Source of the DNA: JAWXUE01 sp044432925
Lineage (GTDB): Bacteria > Bacillota_I > Bacilli_A > Acholeplasmatales > Anaeroplasmataceae
Length of the DNA: 19,450 nucleotides
Direction of reading: 5' to 3'
Assembly: GCA_044432925.1 (NCBI GenBank)
Contig: JAWXUE010000022.1
Location: 1 to 19,450 of the forward strand
The notes below the pieces were generated by a model. It made no database searches and was not told the DNA's origin. It saw only the letters and a list, made by a program, of their open reading frames with translations. Below are positions 1 through 7,392 of the stretch, piece by piece. Each line of letters opens with the position of its first letter. Within the stretch, counting starts at the first letter, position 1. A program made the position numbers and the translations under genes.

Positions 1-23
1 GAGATTAAGTTCTCTAGTTTTTT
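1..23 (+). terminator. Probable 3' part of an upstream gene's terminator
   Basis: The first bases GAGA (1-4) can pair with TCTC (11-14) and are followed at 18-23 by six T. The right arm continues as TCTCTAG, so the left arm probably began with CTAG just before the window, as in a normal intrinsic terminator cut by the window edge. The upstream gene itself is not in the window. Confidence 0.4.
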
Positions 24-25
24 AT

Positions 26-54
26 TTGTATAACAAAAATAAATATGATATAAT
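26..54 (+). promoter_or_regulatory. Sigma-A promoter of the M60/transglutaminase operon
   Basis: A perfect -10 TATAAT (49-54) carries an extended TG two bases upstream (46-47) and sits 17 bases after a weak -35 TTGTAT (26-31). Transcription would begin near 61, after the ATG at 58, which supports the downstream ATG at 94 as the real start of the first gene. Confidence 0.6.
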
Positions 55-80
55 TAAATGCTACATATTATAACATATAT

Positions 81-86
81 AGGAGG
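81..86 (+). promoter_or_regulatory. Ribosome binding site that fixes the start of the first gene
   Basis: AGGAGG (81-86) lies 7 bases before the ATG at 94. It selects this ATG over the in-frame ATG at 58, which has no such site. The protein from 94 begins with a textbook lipoprotein signal peptide. Confidence 0.85.
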
Positions 87-93
87 ATTTATT

Positions 94-3000
94 ATGAAAA
101 AAATAATTTTAATACTAAGTACTATAATACTTTCAATAAGTATAACAGGTTGTAGTACAAAAGAAGATAAGGAGTATACTAATTTAGAATATTCTACTAA
201 TCAAAATAATGAATATCAAAAAATAATTGTAAATAGTTTAGTTGAAACTTCAAGACAAGAAGAAGTTTTAAGTGATCCTACTATTAATACTAACTATGAT
301 ATTCCTACTTATACAACACCGATTTCAACAACAAGTCATAAAACTGCTATTCTTAATGAGAATAACACTATTTTTAATTATGATAAGTTAGATGAGTCTG
401 GAATATATCATTTAGAAAGTGCTCGTACAAGTGTAGAATTATATAAATTTAGAGGAAGTGATACTCAATTAGCTTCATCTTTATTAGATGACACAGCAGT
501 ATCTAAAAAAATGACTATAAGAAATAGTATTTATCCTGTTTCTCAAAGTGGTGTAACAAATATCCCTGTTAATATGACTGGGTTATATGCACCTGCTGGG
601 GAGGTAGTAAAAGTTGTTATTTCTGAGGAATTAGCTGCATTAAACCCAATTATTTATATTGGTGCTACTTCAATAAATGGAGAAGTAAATAATATTTCTG
701 ATGCTGATACTTATACAAGAATGCCTCAAAGAGTAAAACAATTAACATTAACTGATACAGTTAATTACATAGGTAGTCCTTTAGGTGGTCAAATTTATAT
801 TCAAGTTGATTCAGAAGAGTACAATGTAGAAATTACAGGTGCTGTTGAATATATGCATTATATTTATAATACAACTTCAAGAGATGAATTAGAAAGATTA
901 TATTCATCAACTGCTCCTATGATTGACATTGAAGTACCAGAACAAATAAGAATTAATATGCCTAGATATGAGTTAACTCAAAGAGAAACTGAAATTTTTA
1001 ATGAATTAACTTTAAATTTAGAAGATTTTAATGAATCAGAATATAAAGAAAAAGCAAAACAACAAGTAATTGATGAAATTATTGAAGTAGCTAATTACTG
1101 GAAAGTTGTATCAGAAGTTAGTGCTTATTTATGTCCTGAGGATTTATATAGAACAAATGAAGTTACAATCTTTTTTGATAGTCATGTTGTATCTTCATAT
1201 TCTGAGGTAGGAAAAAACTTTTCTACTTTTGAAATTGAAAAAGGTAGAACTTTCTTAAATAAACAAGAAGATAAAATAACAGAAGTTACTGCATTTAATA
1301 AACATTTTTGGAATAATGATATTTTCTTAGAAAATGGAAGTAATAATACAACTGCTAATGTATTAACAATGTTATCTTGCATGTTATATGATACATATGG
1401 AGCTTATAGAACATATGAATATGATAATCATTTATATAGTTCAGCAGGAAATGTTCTAAATGTATTAAATAATTCAAATAGTGGTGAGCTTTATACAACA
1501 GCTAAATATGCTACATTAATTCAAAGTTTTGGAGTACATACTTTTATTGAAGCTGTAACAACAGAAGTTGCTGCTGAAAATGTTTATGATAAATTATTTG
1601 TACAATTTTCTTCAGTAACAAAATTAAATATGCAATATTATTTTGAAGATGTATTAGGTGTTACTTTAACAGATAGTTATATTCAAGATATAAAAGCAAA
1701 AAATTATTCAATGTATATTCCTATTGCTTCAAACTTACAAATAGGACAAGTAATAGATGGTAAAAATATTTATTTAAATCAAGCATATGAAATGTATTCT
1801 TTTGAAGAAATAAATATTAATGAAAGTTTAGTTGTACCAAAAGGTATGCAAGTAAAAGTAAATTCTGTAACAAATGTTAGTGGTAATTTAGTTCAAAGAA
1901 ATGGTATATATTATTATTCTACAGATTTAGAAGAAGTAGATGAATTTAATGTATCAGCTACAGTTTATAACGATGATTATTCTTATACAGTTAATTTAAT
2001 ATTTGGTACATGTGTTCAATACTCAAATCAAATATTTACTAATTCTACAACTACTTTATATAGTAATGTTGAAAATACTTCATTAGATGAAATTAACTAT
2101 AATGATTTAAGTGTTATTAAATCGTTTCCCCTAGCAAATTCATCACTTCAATATAGTGTTGATACAGGTTATAATGGGGTTTTTGTTACTTATGCTGAGC
2201 TTTATTTTCCTACATCAAAAGATTATACATTAGTAACACGTGGATTAGGTGATATGAAAATTTCTATCGGAGATTCATTTAATAACTTAGAAGAAGTAAT
2301 TAGATTTAAGCAAGAAGAAACTGTTTCTTCTTATGATAAAACAAATGAAGAAACTACTCATACAATTAGTGTAAATGCATATGAAAAAGTATGCATTAAA
2401 ATAGAAATTAGTTCTGTTGCTTTTAATACATACGAAAGAAGTGAATTTTATTTAGGTTATGTTAATGGTACATCTGTTACTGATATTCCTTCTGATTGGT
2501 GGTATGGACAATATTCATTCGCTCCCACTGTTGCTTCACCTACTGCTACAGTATATTCAACCAATATCTCGAATCTAGATGAATTAAATGAAAGTGAACT
2601 TACTTTTGTAAAAACTTTTACTTCTGAGGTCCCAGCGTTTGGTAATAATCAATCTAATGGATATTATCTTTTTGAGGGATTTATAGTATTACCAGAAACT
2701 AAGGAATATACTTTTACATTAGGTGGACGTGGAGATATTAAAGTAAGTTTAGGTACTTCAAGTAATGATGCAAAAGAAGTAGTTAGATTTGATAGTTTAT
2801 CTACTGCATCAGGTTATGATATCACAGATGAATCACGTAGTTTTAAAATAAATTCTATTGCTAATGAAAAAACTTATATAAAAGTAGAAATTTTCGATCC
2901 ACAACGTGGTGAGTTTTCATTAGGTTATATAGATGATAATAATGTAATAAATTTAACAAGTGATTATTGGTATGGTAGTTATACTGTACCAAAAGAAGCT

Positions 3001-3792
3001 ATTCATTACACTTATAGTGCTTATAATACAGAATCATTTTATTCAACAACAGGTACAATTTCATCTTATACAAGTATAGATGAGAACTTAAATATTATTT
3101 ATCAAACAGGTAAATTAGATGATAAATTTTTAACTACACCTAATAGTGATTCACAAAGTATGGATCCAGGTTCTATTGTTATTTATAAATATGATAAAGA
3201 AGTAACTGCTAATTATTTTTCATTAATATCATCTAATGATGGAGAAGGAATATTATCTTTCTTTGAAATATATGTTAGTGATAATGGAGTTGATTGGACA
3301 GAAGCATTTAATGGTTTATGTGATTATGAAAGTACATGTGCTTTATCATTAAAATCTACATTCTCATTTAAATATGTAAAATTAGTATTCTTATCACAAT
3401 ATAGTGGTAATTATATTAATATTTGTAATTTTGAATTTCAATTAAGAAGTGAGGATTTAACTGTAATAGATTGTCCTAATAACTTATCTTATATAGGAAA
3501 TACAAATGTTGTTACTAGCGCAGCAAACTTAAATAACAATATCGTTGAATTTGATAATAAAATTAAATTTAGTGTTACAGGTTCTACTATATTATTATTC
3601 TCTAATACATCATCAAAATATGGTGAGGTTGAAATAAAAGTTAATGGTGTTACATATAACGTAGATTTAAGTGGTGGTAATGTAAATTCAAAACAAATAT
3701 TATCACTAATAGATTTAGAATATGGTACATATGAAATTGAAATAACAGCAACAAATGGCTTAGGAAATATAGATTATATAGCTGTAAAATAA
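94..3792 (+). CDS. M60-like (enhancin-type) surface lipoprotein, zinc motif missing
   Basis: This 1232-residue exported lipoprotein begins with MKKI, a hydrophobic stretch and a lipobox ITGC (lipidated Cys20). Residues about 155-290 match the N-terminal part of the M60 peptidase module (TGLYAPAGE at 162, RMPQRVKQL at 209, SPLGGQIYI at 228), a family that attacks glycosylated proteins such as mucins. The gluzincin HExxH motif expected further on is absent: I find no HE pair anywhere in the protein. The region about 400-440 where it should lie has NKHFWNND and then a TTANVLTML helix. Next come a beta-rich M60-associated domain (about 540-645), two tandem PA14-like repeats (about 650-809 and 815-966, each ending WWYG or YWYG), an F5/8C (discoidin)-like domain (about 973-1123) and a C-terminal jelly-roll ending NIDYIAVK. 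The start at 94 is set by AGGAGG and the lipobox. It is the first gene of an operon, 18 nt before the transglutaminase-like gene. It is probably a glycan- or glycoprotein-binding surface protein rather than an active protease. Confidence 0.8.
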   Translation: MKKIILILSTIILSISITGCSTKEDKEYTNLEYSTNQNNEYQKIIVNSLVETSRQEEVLSDPTINTNYDIPTYTTPISTTSHKTAILNENNTIFNYDKLDESGIYHLESARTSVELYKFRGSDTQLASSLLDDTAVSKKMTIRNSIYPVSQSGVTNIPVNMTGLYAPAGEVVKVVISEELAALNPIIYIGATSINGEVNNISDADTYTRMPQRVKQLTLTDTVNYIGSPLGGQIYIQVDSEEYNVEITGAVEYMHYIYNTTSRDELERLYSSTAPMIDIEVPEQIRINMPRYELTQRETEIFNELTLNLEDFNESEYKEKAKQQVIDEIIEVANYWKVVSEVSAYLCPEDLYRTNEVTIFFDSHVVSSYSEVGKNFSTFEIEKGRTFLNKQEDKITEVTAFNKHFWNNDIFLENGSNNTTANVLTMLSCMLYDTYGAYRTYEYDNHLYSSAGNVLNVLNNSNSGELYTTAKYATLIQSFGVHTFIEAVTTEVAAENVYDKLFVQFSSVTKLNMQYYFEDVLGVTLTDSYIQDIKAKNYSMYIPIASNLQIGQVIDGKNIYLNQAYEMYSFEEININESLVVPKGMQVKVNSVTNVSGNLVQRNGIYYYSTDLEEVDEFNVSATVYNDDYSYTVNLIFGTCVQYSNQIFTNSTTTLYSNVENTSLDEINYNDLSVIKSFPLANSSLQYSVDTGYNGVFVTYAELYFPTSKDYTLVTRGLGDMKISIGDSFNNLEEVIRFKQEETVSSYDKTNEETTHTISVNAYEKVCIKIEISSVAFNTYERSEFYLGYVNGTSVTDIPSDWWYGQYSFAPTVASPTATVYSTNISNLDELNESELTFVKTFTSEVPAFGNNQSNGYYLFEGFIVLPETKEYTFTLGGRGDIKVSLGTSSNDAKEVVRFDSLSTASGYDITDESRSFKINSIANEKTYIKVEIFDPQRGEFSLGYIDDNNVINLTSDYWYGSYTVPKEAIHYTYSAYNTESFYSTTGTISSYTSIDENLNIIYQTGKLDDKFLTTPNSDSQSMDPGSIVIYKYDKEVTANYFSLISSNDGEGILSFFEIYVSDNGVDWTEAFNGLCDYESTCALSLKSTFSFKYVKLVFLSQYSGNYINICNFEFQLRSEDLTVIDCPNNLSYIGNTNVVTSAANLNNNIVEFDNKIKFSVTGSTILLFSNTSSKYGEVEIKVNGVTYNVDLSGGNVNSKQILSLIDLEYGTYEIEITATNGLGNIDYIAVK

Positions 3793-3810
3793 GAAAAGGA
3801 GATAAGACTT

Positions 3811-6342
3811 ATGAATAAAAAAATACTTAAAATTGTTTTACCAATAATATCTGTTTTATTAATCACATGTGTTGTTTTCTTTGTAACAATAGGAACAAAA
3901 GATAATGTTTTAAGTGATTCAGACTTAGGTGGTTATTATGACGATTTATATGGTGGGGTAACTGAGTCATTAGATGATTTAACAGATGAAGAGTTAAAAC
4001 AATATTATGAAAATTTATATGGTGAAGGTGATCAAGATTTAACTGAACATGAAAATTCATCATCTAGCGGTACACAATATACATTTGATTACGAAGATAA
4101 TACTTATATAGAATATGTTGCTTTAAATAAAAGTAAAGCTTATATGGTTTATGATAGTAGTTCTAAATTATCTTATAAAGAAGATCATCAAGGAAATCAA
4201 ATTTCTTTATTAACAGAAGCTGGTGAAACTAAATTTACAAATGGTATAGCATCTAATGGTGGGGCAGCATGTTTTACTTATACTGATATTAAAGAACAAG
4301 GATATGATGAATTTAGTTCTTATATTGGTGCTCACTCTTTAGCAAGAATAACATCTTCAACATCTACATCTTTTAATGTAAGATTTATGTGTGATGGTGA
4401 AACTGTTTATACAACACAAACTTTTAATAAAGATAGTTTAGCTGAATATGTACAAATAGATTTAACAGGTGTAAAAGTATTTCAAATGTTTATTGAAACA
4501 CAAGGTTCAGGTAATGGAGATTATATAGGTTTAGGAGACCCTAAATTTACTAAAGAAGAAGCTAAAGCTTATTTAAATGTTTTTGATTTAGAATTTAACT
4601 TACCAAATCAAGTAATCCCAGAAAATATTTTAGAATACGCAACAGCAAAAGATATTGATGGTAATGATATAAGTGATGATATTACTTATGAAACTGATTA
4701 TGTTAAAGGACAAACAGGAGAATATTATATTACTTATAGTATTAAACAAACTGTTTTAGGTGAAGAAGTTGAAAGAAGAGATACTGTTAAACTTACAGTA
4801 GATAACATTGATTACTCTCAAACTTGGACATTAGAAGATTTCAAAAAACCTTATGCAAATTATATGTATCAAGGAAGACAAGGTTATCCTGAACAAAAGA
4901 AAAGATTATTTGATATTTGTGTTAACTTAGGATTAGATTACGATGAAGATCTTTGGAGAGAACAATATCGTGCTGCTTATGGTACAACATATCATTATAG
5001 AGATGTTAATTTATATGATAATCAAGTTTATTTAAGTAAGGGAGATGTTAATAACATTATGACAGGAGTTTCTGAATCAGAACCTCGTACATTTATGTTA
5101 TTTAACATGGATATATTTATTTATTACTCAACAGATACAACAACAGGTTTAATAAAAACTTGGGGTTTATTCTGTCAAAACTTAACTACACAACAATATG
5201 AAGATAGAGTAGAACAAATATTATCAAACTCAGAAACATTTTTATCAGCAGCAAAAGATGATATGACTTATGCTCAAAAATGGAAATATGTAACTGATGC
5301 TTATAATAGTAAAGTAACTTATACTGATGGAGCAAACTTATATAATTCAATGGGAATACTAAAAGCTAAATGTAATGGTAATTCAATGGGATTAGTTTTC
5401 TTAGCACAAAGATTAAATATGAAAAGTATTTATGCAAGTGGTGGTACATACGCTGGGTATCATGCATGGAGTTATCAAAAGTTACCTGATGATAATGTAT
5501 GGTATTTAACAGATAAACTTTGGTATACAACACTTGGTACTGTAGAAGGATATACATCAAGTCACTCTGTTAGTAAAAATAGAGGGTATACTTTCCCTGA
5601 GGTATCAGATAAAGCATATGCATCATCTAATTATACTTACCCTTCAATATGGATGGGATTTAACAATAATTCATTTGTTATTGATTCAGGAGAATCAATT
5701 GATATTGAAGGTAATATTAATAACAAACAAATAGATGGAATTTTTTCTGATATTTTAACAAAAGCTATCATTTCATTTGATATAAAAGATGAATTTGGTA
5801 ATAGTGTAGGTACAGATACTTCTGTTTTATCAGGAGGTAATTATACTATTGAATATATTCTAAATTATAAAAATGATTTATATGATATGAATAGAACATA
5901 TAATATACCTTTATTAATTGTTAGTAATAAAGAAGATTATAATACAGATAATTTTGTAAATGGTAGTAATCATACATATAAGGCGGACGCTGGAGTGTAT
6001 AATGGTTCAACAGAAGAACGTTACGCTGGATATAATATTAATAACGCTGGATATATAACTATTGCTAATGATAATTATGATACTATTTCATTAAAATTTT
6101 CTGCTACTGAAGCTGTAAGAAATGATTCTTATGCAACAGCTAACTGTAGAATTTCTTTATCAGTTTATTTTGATGGAGTATTACAAACTACAACTGCTAC
6201 TATAAGTGCTTATAGTACTTATATTCAATTAGATTTATATATACCTGAGGGTGTAAGTGAAATTAAACTTAAAGTTAATGCTGTAAGTAATGCTTCAACT
6301 CATGGTTGTATAGCTGATATAAAATTTGGTAGATTCGATTAA
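3811..6342 (+). CDS. Membrane-anchored transglutaminase-like multidomain surface protein
   Basis: An N-terminal hydrophobic segment (residues 7-27) looks like a signal anchor; the Cys at 20 follows Thr, so this is not a good lipobox. An acidic linker (about 30-90) holds two copies of a YYDDLYGG/YYENLYGE motif. An NPCBM-like jelly-roll follows (about 95-247), then an Ig-like domain (about 256-331), a helical region and a transglutaminase-like (TGc) domain (about 485-580). The TGc triad is visible as Cys521 in KCNGNS, His551 in YHAWSY and Asp568 in WYLTDKLW. A second Ig-like segment (about 625-705) and a C-terminal carbohydrate-binding-like jelly-roll (about 720-843) complete the protein. AAAAGGAGAT lies 8 nt before the ATG. 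The gene follows the M60-like lipoprotein by 18 nt and ends in a terminator, so the two are probably co-transcribed. The TGc superfamily includes transglutaminases, peptidases and cross-linking enzymes, and the substrate cannot be read from sequence. A cell-surface or extracellular-glycan role is inferred. Confidence 0.75.
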   Translation: MNKKILKIVLPIISVLLITCVVFFVTIGTKDNVLSDSDLGGYYDDLYGGVTESLDDLTDEELKQYYENLYGEGDQDLTEHENSSSSGTQYTFDYEDNTYIEYVALNKSKAYMVYDSSSKLSYKEDHQGNQISLLTEAGETKFTNGIASNGGAACFTYTDIKEQGYDEFSSYIGAHSLARITSSTSTSFNVRFMCDGETVYTTQTFNKDSLAEYVQIDLTGVKVFQMFIETQGSGNGDYIGLGDPKFTKEEAKAYLNVFDLEFNLPNQVIPENILEYATAKDIDGNDISDDITYETDYVKGQTGEYYITYSIKQTVLGEEVERRDTVKLTVDNIDYSQTWTLEDFKKPYANYMYQGRQGYPEQKKRLFDICVNLGLDYDEDLWREQYRAAYGTTYHYRDVNLYDNQVYLSKGDVNNIMTGVSESEPRTFMLFNMDIFIYYSTDTTTGLIKTWGLFCQNLTTQQYEDRVEQILSNSETFLSAAKDDMTYAQKWKYVTDAYNSKVTYTDGANLYNSMGILKAKCNGNSMGLVFLAQRLNMKSIYASGGTYAGYHAWSYQKLPDDNVWYLTDKLWYTTLGTVEGYTSSHSVSKNRGYTFPEVSDKAYASSNYTYPSIWMGFNNNSFVIDSGESIDIEGNINNKQIDGIFSDILTKAIISFDIKDEFGNSVGTDTSVLSGGNYTIEYILNYKNDLYDMNRTYNIPLLIVSNKEDYNTDNFVNGSNHTYKADAGVYNGSTEERYAGYNINNAGYITIANDNYDTISLKFSATEAVRNDSYATANCRISLSVYFDGVLQTTTATISAYSTYIQLDLYIPEGVSEIKLKVNAVSNASTHGCIADIKFGRFD

Positions 6343-6366
6343 ACTAGGAGAAATCCTAGTTTTTTT
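6341..6366 (+). terminator. Terminator of the M60/transglutaminase operon
   Basis: AAACTAGG (6341-6348) pairs with CCTAGTTT (6355-6362) around a 6-nt loop and runs into T (6360-6366). The left arm begins inside the stop codon of the preceding gene. Confidence 0.85.
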
Positions 6367-6370
6367 GTAT

Positions 6371-6395
6371 AAAAAAAAGAGTATTTCTACTCTTT
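6371..6395 (-). terminator. Terminator of the minus-strand membrane gene
   Basis: AAAGAGTA (6376-6383) pairs with TACTCTTT (6388-6395) around TTTC. Read on the minus strand it is followed by eight U (A run at 6371-6378). The hairpin contains the last codons and the TAG stop of the gene at 6387. Confidence 0.8.
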
Positions 6396-6947
6396 GTTAT
6401 CATATTTCTCAAAAGGATTATCAGATATTTCTTTTTTTGTAACAACTTCAAGCGCTTCTATATTTTCTATATATATTTTTCTTCTAGTTAAATAGATAAA
6501 TAGTATATAACATAATGCCATAATACCAAATATATTTAATATTAAATATATAATAAAATAAATAATAGTTACTCTAATATCTAATTTTGTTATTTGATTT
6601 AAATCATCTAAATATACTATTGTTTGATAATTAACATCTATTTCTTCAAATAAAACTAAATAGGTAGTGTCAGTATAAAGGTTTCCATCAACATAATAAG
6701 ATACCACAACATTATAATCATAACTAAAGAATTCATCATCTAAATAATATTCTTCAACTGAAATAATTTTAGTAACTGTTGCTGTAGCAGAATTATTACT
6801 AGGTAAAATCATTTTAGGTACACAAATGATAGTATTAATAATAAAACTAATAAAAAGAATTAATAAAGATGTTATAATAAAACTCTTTAATTTTATTTTT
6901 GTTTTCTTTTTTGTAAAAATTGATTTTTTAATAATATCTAAACTCAT
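6387..6947 (-). CDS. Two-helix membrane protein with DUF3592-like external domain
   Basis: The 186-residue product has a lysine-rich cytoplasmic N-terminus (about 1-21), a membrane helix at 23-43, a beta-rich external part (about 50-125), a second helix at about 127-153 and a short charged C-terminal tail. The external segment has the pattern of DUF3592-type domains: ATATVTKI, then an alternating VVVSYYVDGNLYTD strand pair, then YQTIVYLDDLNQITKLD, where the family often has a G-x-x-V-x-V-Y-Y-D-P turn. Function is unknown for this group, and the assignment rests on architecture rather than a diagnostic motif. It is a single-gene unit, convergent with the surface-protein operon and divergent from the HTH gene. 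GAGGTGAG just upstream of the ATG supports this start. Confidence 0.65.
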   Translation of the reverse strand: MSLDIIKKSIFTKKKTKIKLKSFIITSLLILFISFIINTIICVPKMILPSNNSATATVTKIISVEEYYLDDEFFSYDYNVVVSYYVDGNLYTDTTYLVLFEEIDVNYQTIVYLDDLNQITKLDIRVTIIYFIIYLILNIFGIMALCYILFIYLTRRKIYIENIEALEVVTKKEISDNPFEKYDNKE

Positions 6948-6966
6948 TATCTCACCTCTTAAAATA

Positions 6967-6995
6967 ATTATAAACTATTTAATAATAAAAGTAAA
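6967..6995 (-). promoter_or_regulatory. Promoter of the minus-strand membrane gene
   Basis: On the minus strand a perfect TATAAT (plus 6967-6972) lies 17 bases from TTTACT (plus 6990-6995), a 4 of 6 match to the -35 consensus. It sits about 20 bases upstream of the start codon. Confidence 0.5.
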
Positions 6996-7033
6996 AGAGT
7001 TTAAATGTAATTGTAAAAAAATGTAAATTTAAA

Positions 7034-7062
7034 TTGACAATATATTACTATTATATTAAAAT
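7034..7062 (+). promoter_or_regulatory. Sigma-A promoter of the HTH/membrane gene pair
   Basis: A perfect -35 TTGACA (7034-7039), a 17-base spacer and -10 TAAAAT (7057-7062) stand directly before GAGGTGA (7069-7075). Transcription would start near 7069, giving an unusually short leader of about 11 nt that begins at the ribosome binding site. Confidence 0.75.
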
Positions 7063-7079
7063 TAAAATGAGGTGATAAA

Positions 7080-7391
7080 ATGAGTGATTTTTATAAAAAA
7101 GTAAATATTACGGAATTATCTAGATTAACAAATAAAACAAGACCTTCAATATATAAATATGTTGAGGAGTATATAACAGGGAATTATAAAGATATACCAC
7201 ATTCATTTGTTGTATTATTTAACAAGATTAATGATAATCATGCTAAAGATGAAATAATTAAGTATTGTCAAAGTAATTTTCAAAAAGTAACATCTAATGA
7301 ACAAGTTAATGAATTAATTTTATTATTAAAGAAAAATTATGAGAAAATTAATCTTGATCAATTAGAAAAAATAATAAAGGAGCAAATATAA
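7080..7391 (+). CDS. Small helix-turn-helix protein, probable regulator
   Basis: The 103-residue product starts with a recognisable helix-turn-helix segment at about residues 9-30: VNITELSRLTNKTRPSIYKYVEEY has the spacing of TetR/MerR-like DNA-binding helices, including T-x-x-S-I-Y-K-Y in the recognition helix. The rest (about 35-103) is predicted helical and highly charged, with a leucine-rich amphipathic C-terminus (NELILLLKKNYEKI...LDQLEKIIKEQ) that could mediate dimerisation or bind its partner. It is much shorter than TetR (about 190-200 residues) and lacks a recognisable ligand domain, so I name no family. GAGGTGA precedes the ATG by 4 nt. The gene is separated from the next by one base, and the next gene's ribosome binding site lies inside its 3' end. 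The two were therefore made together, and this protein may control the pair. Confidence 0.7.
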   Translation: MSDFYKKVNITELSRLTNKTRPSIYKYVEEYITGNYKDIPHSFVVLFNKINDNHAKDEIIKYCQSNFQKVTSNEQVNELILLLKKNYEKINLDQLEKIIKEQI

Positions 7392-7392
7392 T

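Noticed and set aside
81..99. Leader AGGAGGATTTATTATGAA of the M60-like gene is repeated before the DegV gene (minus strand, about 16417-16434)
   Set aside because: The shared part is a strong ribosome binding site and start context only; flanking sequence differs, so no recombination or common regulator is implied.
3863..4063. Antisense open frames inside the large surface-protein genes and elsewhere
   Set aside because: They are short, low-complexity shadows of long, well supported genes and have no ribosome binding sites.
5987..6051. ACGCTGGA occurs three times (5987, 6023, 6044) in the end of the transglutaminase-like gene
   Set aside because: The copies are in one frame and encode a recurring A-G-[VY] peptide motif in the C-terminal domain; spacing differs and no copy lies outside the gene, so a DNA repeat is not supported.
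7069..7079. Possible leaderless start of the HTH gene
   Set aside because: The predicted transcript start still leaves GAGGTGA before the ATG, so it is a short leader rather than a leaderless transcript.
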